A stretch of DNA of 45,451 nt from Oscillospiraceae bacterium (GTDB taxonomy: Bacteria; Bacillota; Clostridia; Oscillospirales; Ruminococcaceae): the NCBI GenBank assembly GCA_030539275.1, contig JAUNSK010000030.1:1-45451 (forward strand). Reading direction: 5' to 3'. This document shows, one piece after another, positions 32,299-41,956 of the stretch. The notes under the pieces are model-generated. The model did not search any database, was not told the DNA's origin, and saw nothing but the letters and a program-made list of their open reading frames with translations. Position 1 is the first letter of the stretch, and each line of letters opens with the position of its first letter. The position numbers and the translations under genes are program-made.

Positions 32299-34066
32299 AG
32301 TGATGAACAACAAGTTAAGTGATATTAAAAAACTTGCAGTAATGACTGGTACAAAAAGCATAATAAGTTTCTGCGATGATGTATTGGAATATATTGAACA
32401 TACTTCAGGTACAGTTACATTTGCAGGTGAGACCGGCAGCGGCAAATCATCAGTGATCAATTCGGCAGCAGGGTCAGATATACTGATGTCATGTTCGAGT
32501 TCATCACATTTTGTAGTAAGTGAACTTCAGATCGACCAGAGTGTCTGTATTCCCGAATATTATCAAAGAAACAGCGGCGGCTCATATGATAAAATAAATC
32601 CGTGTGAGTATACAAAAATGTTGCGTGAAAATCAGACGGATAAGCAGATGCATGAGTTTAAGATCAGTATGATGAGCAGGTATCCGAAGCTTGGAGGTAT
32701 AAGATTTTTTGATTTGTTCGGATATGACAGCATACTTAGTATGCCTCAGGAACGGTTCAGCCATATCATAGCAGAAAGTGATATAATTGCTTATACGGTA
32801 AGCTACAGGAGCGGATTTCAGCAAAACGATCACCAGTATCTCAAAAAAATATATGAATCTGCAGGTAAGTCATGTCGTTTTATACTGATAATCAACAGGT
32901 GCAGCGGTCACCCGTCTTCTAATGATAAACGAGTAAAAGAGATAACCGGTTATGTGTCTGATATCCTGCATACCGTTCCTGAAGTGTTCTTAATTTGCGC
33001 ACAGAAGATTGATGATTCAGGTGAGCTTCTTGCTCAGACAGAAGAAATAAGAGATTTTATCTGCAGTGAGCTTAACAGTGATATAAGAAAAGAAACTGTC
33101 GAAAAGATCTGTGACAGATATATATCTGAACTGTTTTATCGATGTGATTATGAAATAAGACACCGCGCAGATATACAGGGAAAAACCAATCCTGAGGAGA
33201 CTGAGAGTAAAGCAGTCGATACTGCTGCTGCGATAGAAAAGTACATATTTGACGAGATCGTGCCGACTTATGAGCAGCTTCAGATGACACTCCATACAAA
33301 GATAAATGCAGATGCAGCTGAAATAACACAGAAGATCTCGGATGAGATAGAGAACTCCGAGTTTATAAATATGGACCAGATGATACCGTTTATAGAAAAG
33401 CATATGCTTCCGTTTATGGCTGATGAAAAAACCTGTGAACTTAAGTATTATATAGAGGTCCAGCTTAAACATCTTAACAAGAAAATGAGCAATTACCTCT
33501 CGAGCAGGATTACAGACCTCGATGACAGTATATCACAGATATCAGAATCTGTATCTGAAGCACCGGTTACAGATTACAGGATAAAGATAACTTCTATGGC
33601 ACTCTCACGCAGTTTCTCAAAGTATGTAACGGCACTGGGCGGTTCGGGTAGCGTCATAGCAGGAGCAGCTTCACATACGCTGCACTCTATAGGTGAATTT
33701 CTTAGCAATACTTTTGCAGCAGAAACACACAGCGCTCTGAGCACAGCTCTCAGACATATAGGTACATCATCTGTGAATGCACTGACAGGTGCAGGAGTTG
33801 CTATTTCAGAGCTCACATCAGTAGCTATAGAGTACAGTACATGGAAGTTCAAGATGAAGAAACGTGTTCTCAGGACGACAGAGGAATGGCGTTTAAACCT
33901 GAGCGAGAGTATGACAGAAGAACTGGAGAAGCTCAAGGAAAAAAATATTTCAATTTTAAAGGAGTGCCTCAATGAGTACTTAGGTGCTTATAACTGTGAC
34001 TGCTGCAGGTCCGATGAACTAATGCAGCAGCTAAGGCAGCTGGAGGAAAAATATGATTTTAAATAA
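32291..34066 (+). CDS. Second dynamin-like GTPase with divergent G4
   Basis: A 591-residue protein whose start overlaps the preceding stop, implying coupled translation. G1 GETGSGKSS is at about 46-54 and DLFG is a DxxG G3 near 140. The strand where N/TKxD is expected reads ILIINRCSG (about 198-206), so guanine recognition may be altered. The middle is helical. A weakly hydrophobic, Gly/Ala-rich segment near 446-510 could be the membrane contact. The tail is helical with CDCC. It pairs with the upstream dynamin, as in other tandem bacterial dynamins that work as hetero-oligomers. It overlaps the next gene by 14 bases. Confidence 0.8.
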   Translation: MNEVMNNKLSDIKKLAVMTGTKSIISFCDDVLEYIEHTSGTVTFAGETGSGKSSVINSAAGSDILMSCSSSSHFVVSELQIDQSVCIPEYYQRNSGGSYDKINPCEYTKMLRENQTDKQMHEFKISMMSRYPKLGGIRFFDLFGYDSILSMPQERFSHIIAESDIIAYTVSYRSGFQQNDHQYLKKIYESAGKSCRFILIINRCSGHPSSNDKRVKEITGYVSDILHTVPEVFLICAQKIDDSGELLAQTEEIRDFICSELNSDIRKETVEKICDRYISELFYRCDYEIRHRADIQGKTNPEETESKAVDTAAAIEKYIFDEIVPTYEQLQMTLHTKINADAAEITQKISDEIENSEFINMDQMIPFIEKHMLPFMADEKTCELKYYIEVQLKHLNKKMSNYLSSRITDLDDSISQISESVSEAPVTDYRIKITSMALSRSFSKYVTALGGSGSVIAGAASHTLHSIGEFLSNTFAAETHSALSTALRHIGTSSVNALTGAGVAISELTSVAIEYSTWKFKMKKRVLRTTEEWRLNLSESMTEELEKLKEKNISILKECLNEYLGAYNCDCCRSDELMQQLRQLEEKYDFK

Positions 34067-35174
34067 AATAAAGGACTTTGCAAAAAGTCAGGCGGTTCTG
34101 ACTGCAGCGATGGCAGCAGCAGTGATCTCATGCTTTTTTGTTCATCCGGACATAAAATATCTGGACTATATTGACCTGAAAGTAATTTCACTGCTGTTTT
34201 GTCTTATGGCTGTCGTTGCCGGACTTATGAAAATGAATCTGTTTGACATTATATCGCACAATATAATCCGTATTACCTCTGACATGAAAAAGCTTACACT
34301 GTTTATCGTAAACATTACTTTTTTTCTGTCTATGTTTCTGACTAATGATGTCGCTCTCATAGCTGTTGTACCATTTACTATCGGTCTGTTTGCACAGGCA
34401 GGCAATAAAAATCTTCTGAAAGTAATAATCCTTGAAACTGCAGCTGCAAATCTGGGGAGTATGCTGATGCCGTTTGGAAACCCGCAGAATCTGTATCTGT
34501 ATTCTCACTACGATCTCGCTCCCGGTGAATTCATAATGTTTCTTCTTCCATCAGCAGTATTAAGCATTATTCTTGTAAACATAAGTACACTAATTTTGGT
34601 GCCGTCTCAAAATATTATTTCTGAGAGTACAGGTAAAACTAAGATAAAAGACACAAGAAGATTTGTGATATATATATTGCTGTTCGTTTTATGTGTGCTT
34701 ACAGTTTTGCGTGTAGTGAGCCCTCTGGTATGTCTGTGCTGTGTAGTAACTGCAGTTCTGATGTGTGATTATAAGCTGCTTGCCAGGGTAGATTATGGTC
34801 TGCTTGCAACTTTTGCCGCGTTTTTTATTTTTGTAGGCAACCTTACACGTATTGACTTTATCAGTGAGAATATTTCACGGATAATAGGCGGAAATGAATT
34901 TTTGTGTGGACTGCTGCTGAGTCAGTTTATAAGCAATGTCCCTGCAGCTATCATGCTGTGCGAATTTACTGACAATGCCCGCGGGCTGCTCCTTGGAGTA
35001 GATATAGGCGGACTTGGAACGATCGTTGCATCACTGGCAAGCGTTATTTCATATAAATACTATCTGAAAACGAAAAATGCAGATTCAAAATCATACATAC
35101 TGGGGTATCTTTGTCTGAGTGCAGTCTTTCTGATATTTCTTGTAACTGGCGTGTTTATAACAAAAATGAACTGA
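34053..35174 (+). CDS. SLC13/ArsB-type anion transporter
   Basis: A 373-residue integral membrane protein with about ten hydrophobic helices. Family marks are the two-fold TNDVALIAVVPF and PFGNPQNLYLYSH motifs near residues 95-150 and SNVPAAIMLCEF near 290. These are typical of the ion-transporter superfamily that includes ArsB, NhaD and SLC13 dicarboxylate or citrate carriers. The substrate cannot be read. Its GGAGG site lies inside the preceding dynamin gene, and it overlaps that gene by 14 bases, so it belongs to the same operon. Confidence 0.85.
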   Translation: MILNKIKDFAKSQAVLTAAMAAAVISCFFVHPDIKYLDYIDLKVISLLFCLMAVVAGLMKMNLFDIISHNIIRITSDMKKLTLFIVNITFFLSMFLTNDVALIAVVPFTIGLFAQAGNKNLLKVIILETAAANLGSMLMPFGNPQNLYLYSHYDLAPGEFIMFLLPSAVLSIILVNISTLILVPSQNIISESTGKTKIKDTRRFVIYILLFVLCVLTVLRVVSPLVCLCCVVTAVLMCDYKLLARVDYGLLATFAAFFIFVGNLTRIDFISENISRIIGGNEFLCGLLLSQFISNVPAAIMLCEFTDNARGLLLGVDIGGLGTIVASLASVISYKYYLKTKNADSKSYILGYLCLSAVFLIFLVTGVFITKMN

Positions 35175-35197
35175 TAAAAGAGGAGCTGGAGATTATT

Positions 35198-36037
35198 ATG
35201 ATTCATGAACTTGATTCATTACAATTCCGAAATGAGTATATCAATAATATACCGGATGAAAAAAGCAGAATAATATGCATGTCAGGAGCCTCACTGCTGG
35301 TGAGAACTGATACTGAAGAGATTGTTTTTCCATCGGCACGGGATATGTATCTGACAGGCAAGTCACCTGTGTATCTGTTCAGTGTCGGTGAAATAAAGTA
35401 TTTTTACAGCGCTGATGAGAAGCTTAAAGATAAGAGTTTATTCGGGTATCTGAGTGTTTCAAAACAGTTAAGATACATGTCACCTAAACATGAGGTGTTT
35501 GCAGCATTTACAGCATACCATCTTATTAACTGGTACCTGAATAACAGATTCTGCGGAAGATGCGGCAGCTCAACTGTACACAGTCAGGCACAGCGGATGC
35601 TGTACTGCCCACAATGCAAAAATGAAATATATCCTAAAATTTCTCCGGCTGTAATTGTAGCTGTTACTAATGGAGACAAGCTGCTGATGACACGCTATGC
35701 AGACCGTGACTATAACAGACAGGCACTGGTTGCAGGATTTACCGAAATAGGCGAGACATCAGAACAGACTGCAGCAAGAGAGGTCATGGAGGAAACCGGG
35801 CTTAAAATCAAAAACATCAGATACTATAAAAATCAGCCATGGGGTATGACAGGAACTCTTCTTACAGGATTTTTTGCGCAGCTTGATTCAGATGATAAGA
35901 TAACACTGGATACCTCAGAACTGTCTGAAGCAGGATGGTATTCACGCGAAGAAATAAATGCTGTAAATGAAGATTTCAGTCTTACAAATGAAATGATCTG
36001 GGCTTTTAAAAATGCAGCAGAGTTTACGAATAAATGA
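35198..36037 (+). CDS. nudC: NudC-like NAD(H)/RNA-cap Nudix hydrolase
   Basis: ATG 35198 is chosen because a GGAG-rich stretch precedes it; an earlier in-frame ATG overlaps the transporter. The 279 residues contain a zinc ribbon with two CxxC pairs (FCGRCGSS and YCPQC, about 122-145). The Nudix box GFTEIGETSEQTAAREVMEE is complete. NQPWGMTGTLLTGF corresponds to the NudC signature SQPWPFPxS. NudC enzymes cleave NADH to NMNH and AMP and remove NAD caps from RNA. It is the last gene of the run from 29712, 23 bases after the transporter. Confidence 0.9.
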   Translation: MIHELDSLQFRNEYINNIPDEKSRIICMSGASLLVRTDTEEIVFPSARDMYLTGKSPVYLFSVGEIKYFYSADEKLKDKSLFGYLSVSKQLRYMSPKHEVFAAFTAYHLINWYLNNRFCGRCGSSTVHSQAQRMLYCPQCKNEIYPKISPAVIVAVTNGDKLLMTRYADRDYNRQALVAGFTEIGETSEQTAAREVMEETGLKIKNIRYYKNQPWGMTGTLLTGFFAQLDSDDKITLDTSELSEAGWYSREEINAVNEDFSLTNEMIWAFKNAAEFTNK

Positions 36038-36144
36038 CGATGGATTTAATTTTTTCGCATTTAAGCCGGTATCATTATTAAAATCTTACACATAATTATA
36101 TCTGAGGATATATTGTAAAGAAATAAAAATCGGGGAGAAAAAAA

Positions 36145-36729
36145 GTGCGCAGAATAATATGTATTATCGGAAAAAGCGGTGCAGGAAAGGATACTGCTCT
36201 GGCGGAACTTCTAAAAAGAAATAAACAGGATATCAGACCGGTGGTTACTTATACAACAAGACCCCGACGTTCGAGTGAAGCTGACGGCAGAGAGTATTAC
36301 TTTGTTGATGATGAAGTGTTTGCAAAGCTTAAGGAGCAAAATAAGATTATCGAGAGCCGTACATACCATACGTTTAAAGGCGACTGGACTTATTTTACCT
36401 GTGAAAGCTGTTTTACTGACGGTCAGTATAATGTAATGATCGCTACACCGGAGGCAGTGGATAAGCTGTGCGGATATTTCGGTGAAGAGGAGATACATGT
36501 AATATTCCTGACTCTCGACAACAAAAAAAGGCTTCTTCGATGTATAGACAGGGAAGAAGCACAGGCAAAACCTGATTACAGTGAGGTATGCAGGAGATAT
36601 CTCGCGGATGACAGGGATTTTGCTGATGAACAGATAAACAAGTATAAAAATATTTATCGGGTAGATACTGATGATGATATAAGCAATATAGCTGATAAAA
36701 TTCTTGATGTAATAAAAAGCATCGGTTAA
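36145..36729 (+). CDS. Guanylate-kinase-like P-loop kinase
   Basis: A 194-residue protein with GTG start and GGGGAG upstream. It has P-loop GKSGAGKDT (about 9-17), the guanylate-kinase pattern TYTTRPRRSSEADGREYYFV (about 40-59) and a later IFLTLDNKKRLLRCIDRE. The Asp in the P-loop (GKDT) and moderate length suggest a divergent nucleotide kinase related to Gmk; the substrate may not be GMP. It stands alone before a convergent terminator. Confidence 0.85.
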   Translation: MRRIICIIGKSGAGKDTALAELLKRNKQDIRPVVTYTTRPRRSSEADGREYYFVDDEVFAKLKEQNKIIESRTYHTFKGDWTYFTCESCFTDGQYNVMIATPEAVDKLCGYFGEEEIHVIFLTLDNKKRLLRCIDREEAQAKPDYSEVCRRYLADDRDFADEQINKYKNIYRVDTDDDISNIADKILDVIKSIG

Positions 36730-36734
36730 AATAA

Positions 36735-36763
36735 AAAAACAGAGGCATCTGCCTCTGTTTTTT
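36735..36763. terminator. Shared terminator between the kinase gene and rex
   Basis: AGAGGC (36741-36746) pairs with GCCTCT (36751-36756) around ATCT. Flanking A- and T-runs lengthen the stem and give a T-tail in both directions. Confidence 0.85.
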
Positions 36764-36779
36764 TATTTTATGTTTAGAT

Positions 36780-37454
36780 CTATTTATTTGAAGTGTGTAA
36801 AGTATTTGATTTTGATAGCTCGTCATTCTTAACACGAAGTCCATATGAGAGAACCATAAGGCTGTCACCAAGATGAACATTTTCAACTATTACATCATGA
36901 TTGCTGAGTCTGAAATCGTAGTGGCTGAAGTTCCAGAATGCTTTGATGCCAAGTGAGATAAGCTTTTCAGAAAGCTTATCAGCTGCATTTTTAGGAATAC
37001 ATAAAACAGCGATCTCAGGATGATTTGTGCTGCAGAACTTGTCTATTTCTGTGATATCTGAAACTGTAACTGATGTGATCTCAGAACCTACGATAGCCGG
37101 ATCATTATCAAAAATTCCTATCAGATTAAAGCCCATCTTATCAAAATTTATATGAGATGCGAGCGCTTTTCCAAGATTTCCTGCTCCTATCAGTATTGCT
37201 TTGCTTTTTACATCAAGACCAAGAATTTTTCCTATCTCATATCTGAGATCACGAATATTATAGCCATAGCCCTGCTGGCCAAAGCCGCCGAAGCAATTGA
37301 GATCCTGACGGATTTGTGAAGCAGTTAGTCCCATTCTTTCAGATAATTCTCTGGACGATATCTTTGTAATTCCCATAGCATCCAGGTCACCTAAAAAACG
37401 GTAATAACGCGGAAGTCGTTTAATAACAAGACTGGAAATTGAATCTTTAGACAT
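36780..37454 (-). CDS. rex: Redox-sensing transcriptional repressor Rex
   Basis: A 224-residue protein. The N-terminal winged helix has the Rex signature VIKRLPRYYRFL, TASQIRQDLNCFGGFGQQGYGY. The Rossmann domain has GAGNLGKAL for NAD(H). The C-terminal part (FWNFSHYDFR, VHLGDSLMVLSYGL) is typical. Rex binds DNA when NADH is low and releases when NADH rises. It lies 74 bases downstream of icd on the same strand, and a Rex-type operator is present at 40840-40857 ahead of acn, so it may belong to the operon it controls. Confidence 0.96.
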   Translation of the reverse strand: MSKDSISSLVIKRLPRYYRFLGDLDAMGITKISSRELSERMGLTASQIRQDLNCFGGFGQQGYGYNIRDLRYEIGKILGLDVKSKAILIGAGNLGKALASHINFDKMGFNLIGIFDNDPAIVGSEITSVTVSDITEIDKFCSTNHPEIAVLCIPKNAADKLSEKLISLGIKAFWNFSHYDFRLSNHDVIVENVHLGDSLMVLSYGLRVKNDELSKSNTLHTSNK

Positions 37455-37528
37455 TGGAATACCTGCCTCTCTGATATATATACATATCGGAATAATCCAT
37501 ATGTATGCTGTATGATTTATCTTTTTGA

Positions 37529-38740
37529 TTACATTAATTTCTGAAGTCTTTCATTTATTGCATGAAGGAATTCTTCTGAATTAACTTTCTTCTTGTTTTC
37601 AAGCTTTGAAATAAGGTAAAGGTCACCTGTCATTATTCCGTCTTCAATAGTATCGATTGTTGCTTTTTCAAGGTTGTCAGCATACTTTATAAGCTCAGGA
37701 ATATTGTCAAGTTCTCCTCTCTTTCTCAGTGCACCGCTCCATGCAAATATTGTAGCAACAGAGTTTGTTGATGTTTCTTCTCCTTTAAGATGCTTATAGT
37801 AATGTCTCTGAACAGTACCGTGAGCAGCTTCATATTCATAAATTCCGTCTGGTGATACAAGTACTGAAGTCATCATAGCAAGACTGCCGTATGCAGTTGA
37901 TACCATATCTGACATAACGTCACCATCGTAGTTCTTGCATGCCCAGATATAGCCGCCGTTTGAACGGATAACACGTGCAACAGCATCATCTATAAGAGTA
38001 TAGAAGTATTCGATTCCTGCCTGTGCAAATTTCTCTTTGTATTCATTATCGAAGATTTCCTGGAAAATATCCTTGAATCTGTGATCGTATATTTTTGAGA
38101 TAGTATCCTTTGTTGCAAACCATACGTCCTGTTTAAGATCAAGACCATAGTTGAAGCATGCTCTTGCAAAACCTGCGATACTCTTATCAATATTATGAAG
38201 ACCCTGGATAACACCGTCTGTATCAAAGTCATGTATAAGCTGTCTTGACTCATTGCCGTCCTTGTCTGTAACTACAAGTTCAGCTTTGCAGCCGCCCATG
38301 ACCTTCATTTCTGTGTTCTTGTAAACATCTCCGTATGCATGACGCGCAATTGTTATTGGCTTTGTCCATGTAGGAATATAAGGTGTAACACCGTTTACAA
38401 GGATAGGAGTTCTGAATACTGTACCGTCAAGTATTGAACGGATAGTACCGTTAGGTGACTTCCACATTTTCTTGAGGTTGTATTCAGGCATTCTAGCTGC
38501 GTTCGGAGTGATAGTAGCACATTTTACAGCAACGCCATATTTTTTAGTTGCTTCTGCACTGTCTAGTGTAACCTGGTCATCTGTTTCATTGCGGTGAACA
38601 AGACCAAGATCATAGTACTCTGATTTAAGATCTACATATGGTAAAATGAGTATGTCTTTAATATACTTCCAGAGTATTCTGGTCATTTCGTCTCCGTCCA
38701 TTTCGACGAGCGGAGTAGTCATTTTAATTTTATCAGTCAT
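37529..38740 (-). CDS. icd: NADP-type isocitrate dehydrogenase
   Basis: Oxidises isocitrate to 2-oxoglutarate with CO2 release. The 403 residues have the eukaryote-like (type II) features [27 protein letters not shown], and [25 protein letters not shown]. It begins 11 bases after acn, so the two are one operon that turns citrate into 2-oxoglutarate for glutamate synthesis. No citrate synthase gene is in view. Confidence 0.96.
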   Translation of the reverse strand: MTDKIKMTTPLVEMDGDEMTRILWKYIKDILILPYVDLKSEYYDLGLVHRNETDDQVTLDSAEATKKYGVAVKCATITPNAARMPEYNLKKMWKSPNGTIRSILDGTVFRTPILVNGVTPYIPTWTKPITIARHAYGDVYKNTEMKVMGGCKAELVVTDKDGNESRQLIHDFDTDGVIQGLHNIDKSIAGFARACFNYGLDLKQDVWFATKDTISKIYDHRFKDIFQEIFDNEYKEKFAQAGIEYFYTLIDDAVARVIRSNGGYIWACKNYDGDVMSDMVSTAYGSLAMMTSVLVSPDGIYEYEAAHGTVQRHYYKHLKGEETSTNSVATIFAWSGALRKRGELDNIPELIKYADNLEKATIDTIEDGIMTGDLYLISKLENKKKVNSEEFLHAINERLQKLM

Positions 38741-38751
38741 AAAAAATTCTC

Positions 38752-40692
38752 CTATTTATTTAAAGATTCTCTTGTATAGTCAAGTAAGCCGCCTGCGAGT
38801 ATAATATCCTTGGCACGTCCGCTGAGTTCGCATAATACAGGGATTTCAACTCCGGTTGTCTTATTTTTAAGTGTTATATCTGCCTGAGAATTTTCTACAG
38901 ACTTTCTTATATCTTCAATAGCAAGCTCATCACCCATTGAGATCTTGTCATAATCATTTTCGTCAGCAAATGTAAGAGGAAGGATACCTGCGTTAATAAG
39001 GTTTGCTCTGTGGATTCTGGCAAATGATTTAACAAGTACTGCCTTAACACCAAGATAGAGAGGAGCAAGAGCTGCATGTTCTCTTGATGAACCCTGTCCG
39101 TAGTTTGCACCTCCGACAATTATGCTCTTTCCGGCAGCGAGTGCTCTTTCAGGGAACTGTTCATCACATACTGTGAAGCAGAATTTTGAGATAGCAGGAA
39201 TATTTGAACGAAGAGGAAGGATCTTTGCACCTGCAGGCATGATATGGTCAGTTGTTATATTATCCTCAACCTTGAGAGAGCAAACAGCATCAATACTGTC
39301 ACTGAGCGGAGCAGTCTGAGGGAAAGGCTTGATGTTTGGTCCTCTGAGTATTTCAACGCTGTCCATGTCGGCTTCTGCTGCAGGAGGAACGATCATATTG
39401 TCATTTACAGTAAATGTTTCAGGAAGCTTGAATTCTGGCATTTCACCGATATCTCTCGGATCAGTAAGTACACCGGTTATTGCAGAGATAGCAGCCATTT
39501 CAGGTGATACAAGATATATCTGGCCATCCTTTGTTCCGCTGCGTCCGAGGAAGTTTCTGTTGAATGTTCTGAGTGAGATACCCTTTGAGTTAGGGGACTG
39601 ACCCATGCCTATGCACGGACCGCATGCGCTTTCGAGGATTCTTGCACCTGCGTCTATCATTATTGAAAGAAGGCCGTTCTGGGCGAGCATGTTAAGTACC
39701 TGTTTTGATCCCGGAGCGATAGAGAGTGATACATCAGGATTGACAGTTTTTCCTTTAAGTATATGTGCAACCTTCATCATATCAAGCAGGGATGAGTTTG
39801 TGCAGGAGCCGATACAAACCTGATCTATCTTGATATTGCCTATTTCCTTGACTGACTTAACGTTGTCAGGCATATGAGGGCATGCAGCAAGAGGAACAAG
39901 TTCACTTAAGTTAATATTGATTTCCTCGTCATACTGAGCATCTGCATCAGCACTGAGCGGTACCCATACCTCTTCACGCTGCTGAGCTTTAAGGAAGCTT
40001 CTTGTAACTTCATCTGAAGGGAAGATACTTGTTGTTGCACCGAGTTCTGCACCCATGTTTGTAATAGTAGCTCTTTCAGGCACACTGAGAGTGGAAACGC
40101 CTTCTCCGCAGTACTCAATAACTTTACCTACGCCGCCCTTAACGGACATTCTTCTGAGAACTTCGAGAATAACATCCTTAGCAGCTACCCATGGACTCAG
40201 CTTTCCGGTAAGTTCAACCTTTACGATCTTAGGGCATGTGATATAGTATGCGCCGCCTCCCATTGCTACAGCAACATCGAGTCCGCCGGCACCTATAGCT
40301 ATCATACCGATACCGCCGCCAGTCGGTGTGTGGCTGTCAGAACCGATAAGTGTCTTTCCGGGTATTCCAAATCTTTCCAGATGAACCTGGTGGCAGATAC
40401 CATTGCCTGGTCTTGAGAAATATATACCGTGTTTTTTGGCAACGCTTCCGATAAATCTGTGGTCATCTGCGTTTTCAAAACCGCTTTGAAGTGTATTATG
40501 GTCAATATATGCTACAGAACGTTCAGTTTTTACTCTCGGAACACCCATTGCTTCAAATTCAAGATAAGCCATAGTGCCGGTTGCGTCCTGTGTAAGTGTC
40601 TGGTCAATTCTTATGCCAATCTCTGTACCCTTGATCATCTCACCGTCGACAATATGGTTTTTAAGTATCTTTTCGGTTAAAGTCAATCCCAT
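38752..40692 (-). CDS. acn: Aconitate hydratase (short clostridial type)
   Basis: Converts citrate to isocitrate with a [4Fe-4S] cluster. Start at ATG 40692 (MGLTLTEK), with CGGAG correctly spaced; the frame extends nine codons further without support. The 646 residues are the short form common in Clostridia. Cluster Cys are visible in CIGSCTNSS (about 300) and [17 protein letters not shown] (about 365). The swivel domain has [16 protein letters not shown]. It is the first gene of acn-icd and carries a Rex site in its promoter. Confidence 0.95.
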   Translation of the reverse strand: MGLTLTEKILKNHIVDGEMIKGTEIGIRIDQTLTQDATGTMAYLEFEAMGVPRVKTERSVAYIDHNTLQSGFENADDHRFIGSVAKKHGIYFSRPGNGICHQVHLERFGIPGKTLIGSDSHTPTGGGIGMIAIGAGGLDVAVAMGGGAYYITCPKIVKVELTGKLSPWVAAKDVILEVLRRMSVKGGVGKVIEYCGEGVSTLSVPERATITNMGAELGATTSIFPSDEVTRSFLKAQQREEVWVPLSADADAQYDEEININLSELVPLAACPHMPDNVKSVKEIGNIKIDQVCIGSCTNSSLLDMMKVAHILKGKTVNPDVSLSIAPGSKQVLNMLAQNGLLSIMIDAGARILESACGPCIGMGQSPNSKGISLRTFNRNFLGRSGTKDGQIYLVSPEMAAISAITGVLTDPRDIGEMPEFKLPETFTVNDNMIVPPAAEADMDSVEILRGPNIKPFPQTAPLSDSIDAVCSLKVEDNITTDHIMPAGAKILPLRSNIPAISKFCFTVCDEQFPERALAAGKSIIVGGANYGQGSSREHAALAPLYLGVKAVLVKSFARIHRANLINAGILPLTFADENDYDKISMGDELAIEDIRKSVENSQADITLKNKTTGVEIPVLCELSGRAKDIILAGGLLDYTRESLNK

Positions 40693-40816
40693 TTTTACTC
40701 CGTTTCTCCGCAGTTGCAAAACAATTTATAATATTTAATAACTTACAAAAATAACAGTTGAATATTTTTCTGCGGTACAATATTCAAAGTGTATAATTGA
40801 AAATATACTACATTTT

Positions 40817-40846
40817 ATTTTACCACTATACATAGGTCGTTGTCAA
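40817..40846 (-). promoter_or_regulatory. Promoter of acn-icd
   Basis: On the minus strand, TTGACA (complement of 40841-40846) and TAAAAT (complement of 40817-40822) have an 18-base spacer with TGG just before the -10. The -35 lies within the Rex-type palindrome. Confidence 0.6.
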
Positions 40847-40857
40847 TTAATTCACAA
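40840..40857. promoter_or_regulatory. Putative Rex operator
   Basis: TTGTCAATTAATTCACAA matches the Gram-positive Rex consensus TTGTGAA-N4-TTCACAA except for one base (C at 40844). It covers the -35 element of acn, and rex itself is encoded 3.4 kb downstream on the same strand. Confidence 0.8.
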
Positions 40858-41111
40858 CAAATTATTGAAAAATAACATACTTTATTGTGCTAATTTGCGT
40901 CAGATAGAATAAGAAAGTCTGTATTTCGCAGATATGATCCTGACGGTTTAAATATGTAAATGTACTTTCATGCTTGATTTTAAAAAACACTGTCATTTCA
41001 TGTAATGCCGGATATATACAGAACCGGATACAGTATTGAGTCAGTGAAATAAATTTAATACGTCAGGTATATGATTCTAAGAACTCATAAAAACATAAAA
41101 AACATTATTTG

Positions 41112-41140
41112 TTGAATATATATACTCCTAATGGTATAAT
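41112..41140 (+). promoter_or_regulatory. Promoter of the SDR-lipoprotein unit
   Basis: TTGAAT (41112-41117), 17 bases, TATAAT (41135-41140), with TG at 41132-41133. The start codon is about 36 bases downstream. Confidence 0.65.
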
Positions 41141-41175
41141 ACTAATATATTGTAAAAAATAAAGGTGGTATATAC

Positions 41176-41931
41176 ATGGTTGCACTGGTTACAGGGGCAA
41201 GTTCAGGAATAGGACGCGATATAGCATGCTGGCTTAGCCGTATGGGTTATGATCTGATAATTACTTCAAGAGACAAAGAGAAACTGATGATGCTCAAAAT
41301 GATGCTTCCGACAAATGTAAGAGTAATAAAGGCGGATCTCTCAAAACAGGATCAGGTACAGAAACTTTATGATGCATGTAAAGGATTTGATATCGATATA
41401 CTCGTCAACAATGCCGGTTTCGGCGCGGTAGGGAAATTTGACAGTATTCCTCTTGAGACAGAAAGAGATATGATAAATCTAAATATATATGCAGTACATG
41501 CACTTACAAAACTCTTCCTGAAGGATTTTAAGAGAAAAAACAGGGGACACATTCTGAATGTCGGATCTACTGCTGGTTTTTATCCGGGACCTCTTATGAG
41601 TACGTATTATGCTACAAAATCATATGTAGTCAGATTATCTCAGGCGATAAATACTGAGCTTAGGGAGGAGTCAAGCGGCGTAACCATAAGTGTTCTCTGT
41701 CCGGGACCGGTTGATACAGGCTTCAATAAGCGTGCCGGAGCCGAAAATGCATTCAGACCGGCTGACAGTGAACTTGTTGCAAGATATGCTGTCGAGCAGA
41801 CACTCAAGGGGACATTTATGATTATACCGACACTTAAAATGAAAGCTGCGACAGCGGGAATGAGTATGATCCCATCAGGTATCCAGAGCAGGATAATATA
41901 TAAAATACAGAACAAAAAGCTCAGAAAATAA
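41176..41931 (+). CDS. Short-chain dehydrogenase/reductase
   Basis: A 251-residue Rossmann oxidoreductase of the classical SDR type. The NAD(P) motif TGASSGIG is at residues 6-13, NNAGFG near 78, the catalytic Ser in NVGSTAGFYP, and YYATK near 138-142. AAGGTGG precedes the ATG. The substrate is unknown; the sequence type (YGLTK replaced by YYATK, DLS..DQV) resembles the group annotated as DltE/YdfG-like acyl or hydroxy-acid reductases. It is followed after 25 bases by a large lipoprotein. Confidence 0.9.
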   Translation: MVALVTGASSGIGRDIACWLSRMGYDLIITSRDKEKLMMLKMMLPTNVRVIKADLSKQDQVQKLYDACKGFDIDILVNNAGFGAVGKFDSIPLETERDMINLNIYAVHALTKLFLKDFKRKNRGHILNVGSTAGFYPGPLMSTYYATKSYVVRLSQAINTELREESSGVTISVLCPGPVDTGFNKRAGAENAFRPADSELVARYAVEQTLKGTFMIIPTLKMKAATAGMSMIPSGIQSRIIYKIQNKKLRK

Positions 41932-41956
41932 AAACCGTGTAAAAGAGAGGAAACAG

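Larger units (their letters stand above)
40693..41175. other. Divergent intergenic stretch of about 480 bases
   Basis: It contains the acn promoter and Rex operator (40817-40857) on one side and the promoter of the SDR gene (41112-41140) on the other. The AT-rich middle, about 40870-41100, shows no gene or clear repeat. Confidence 0.65.
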
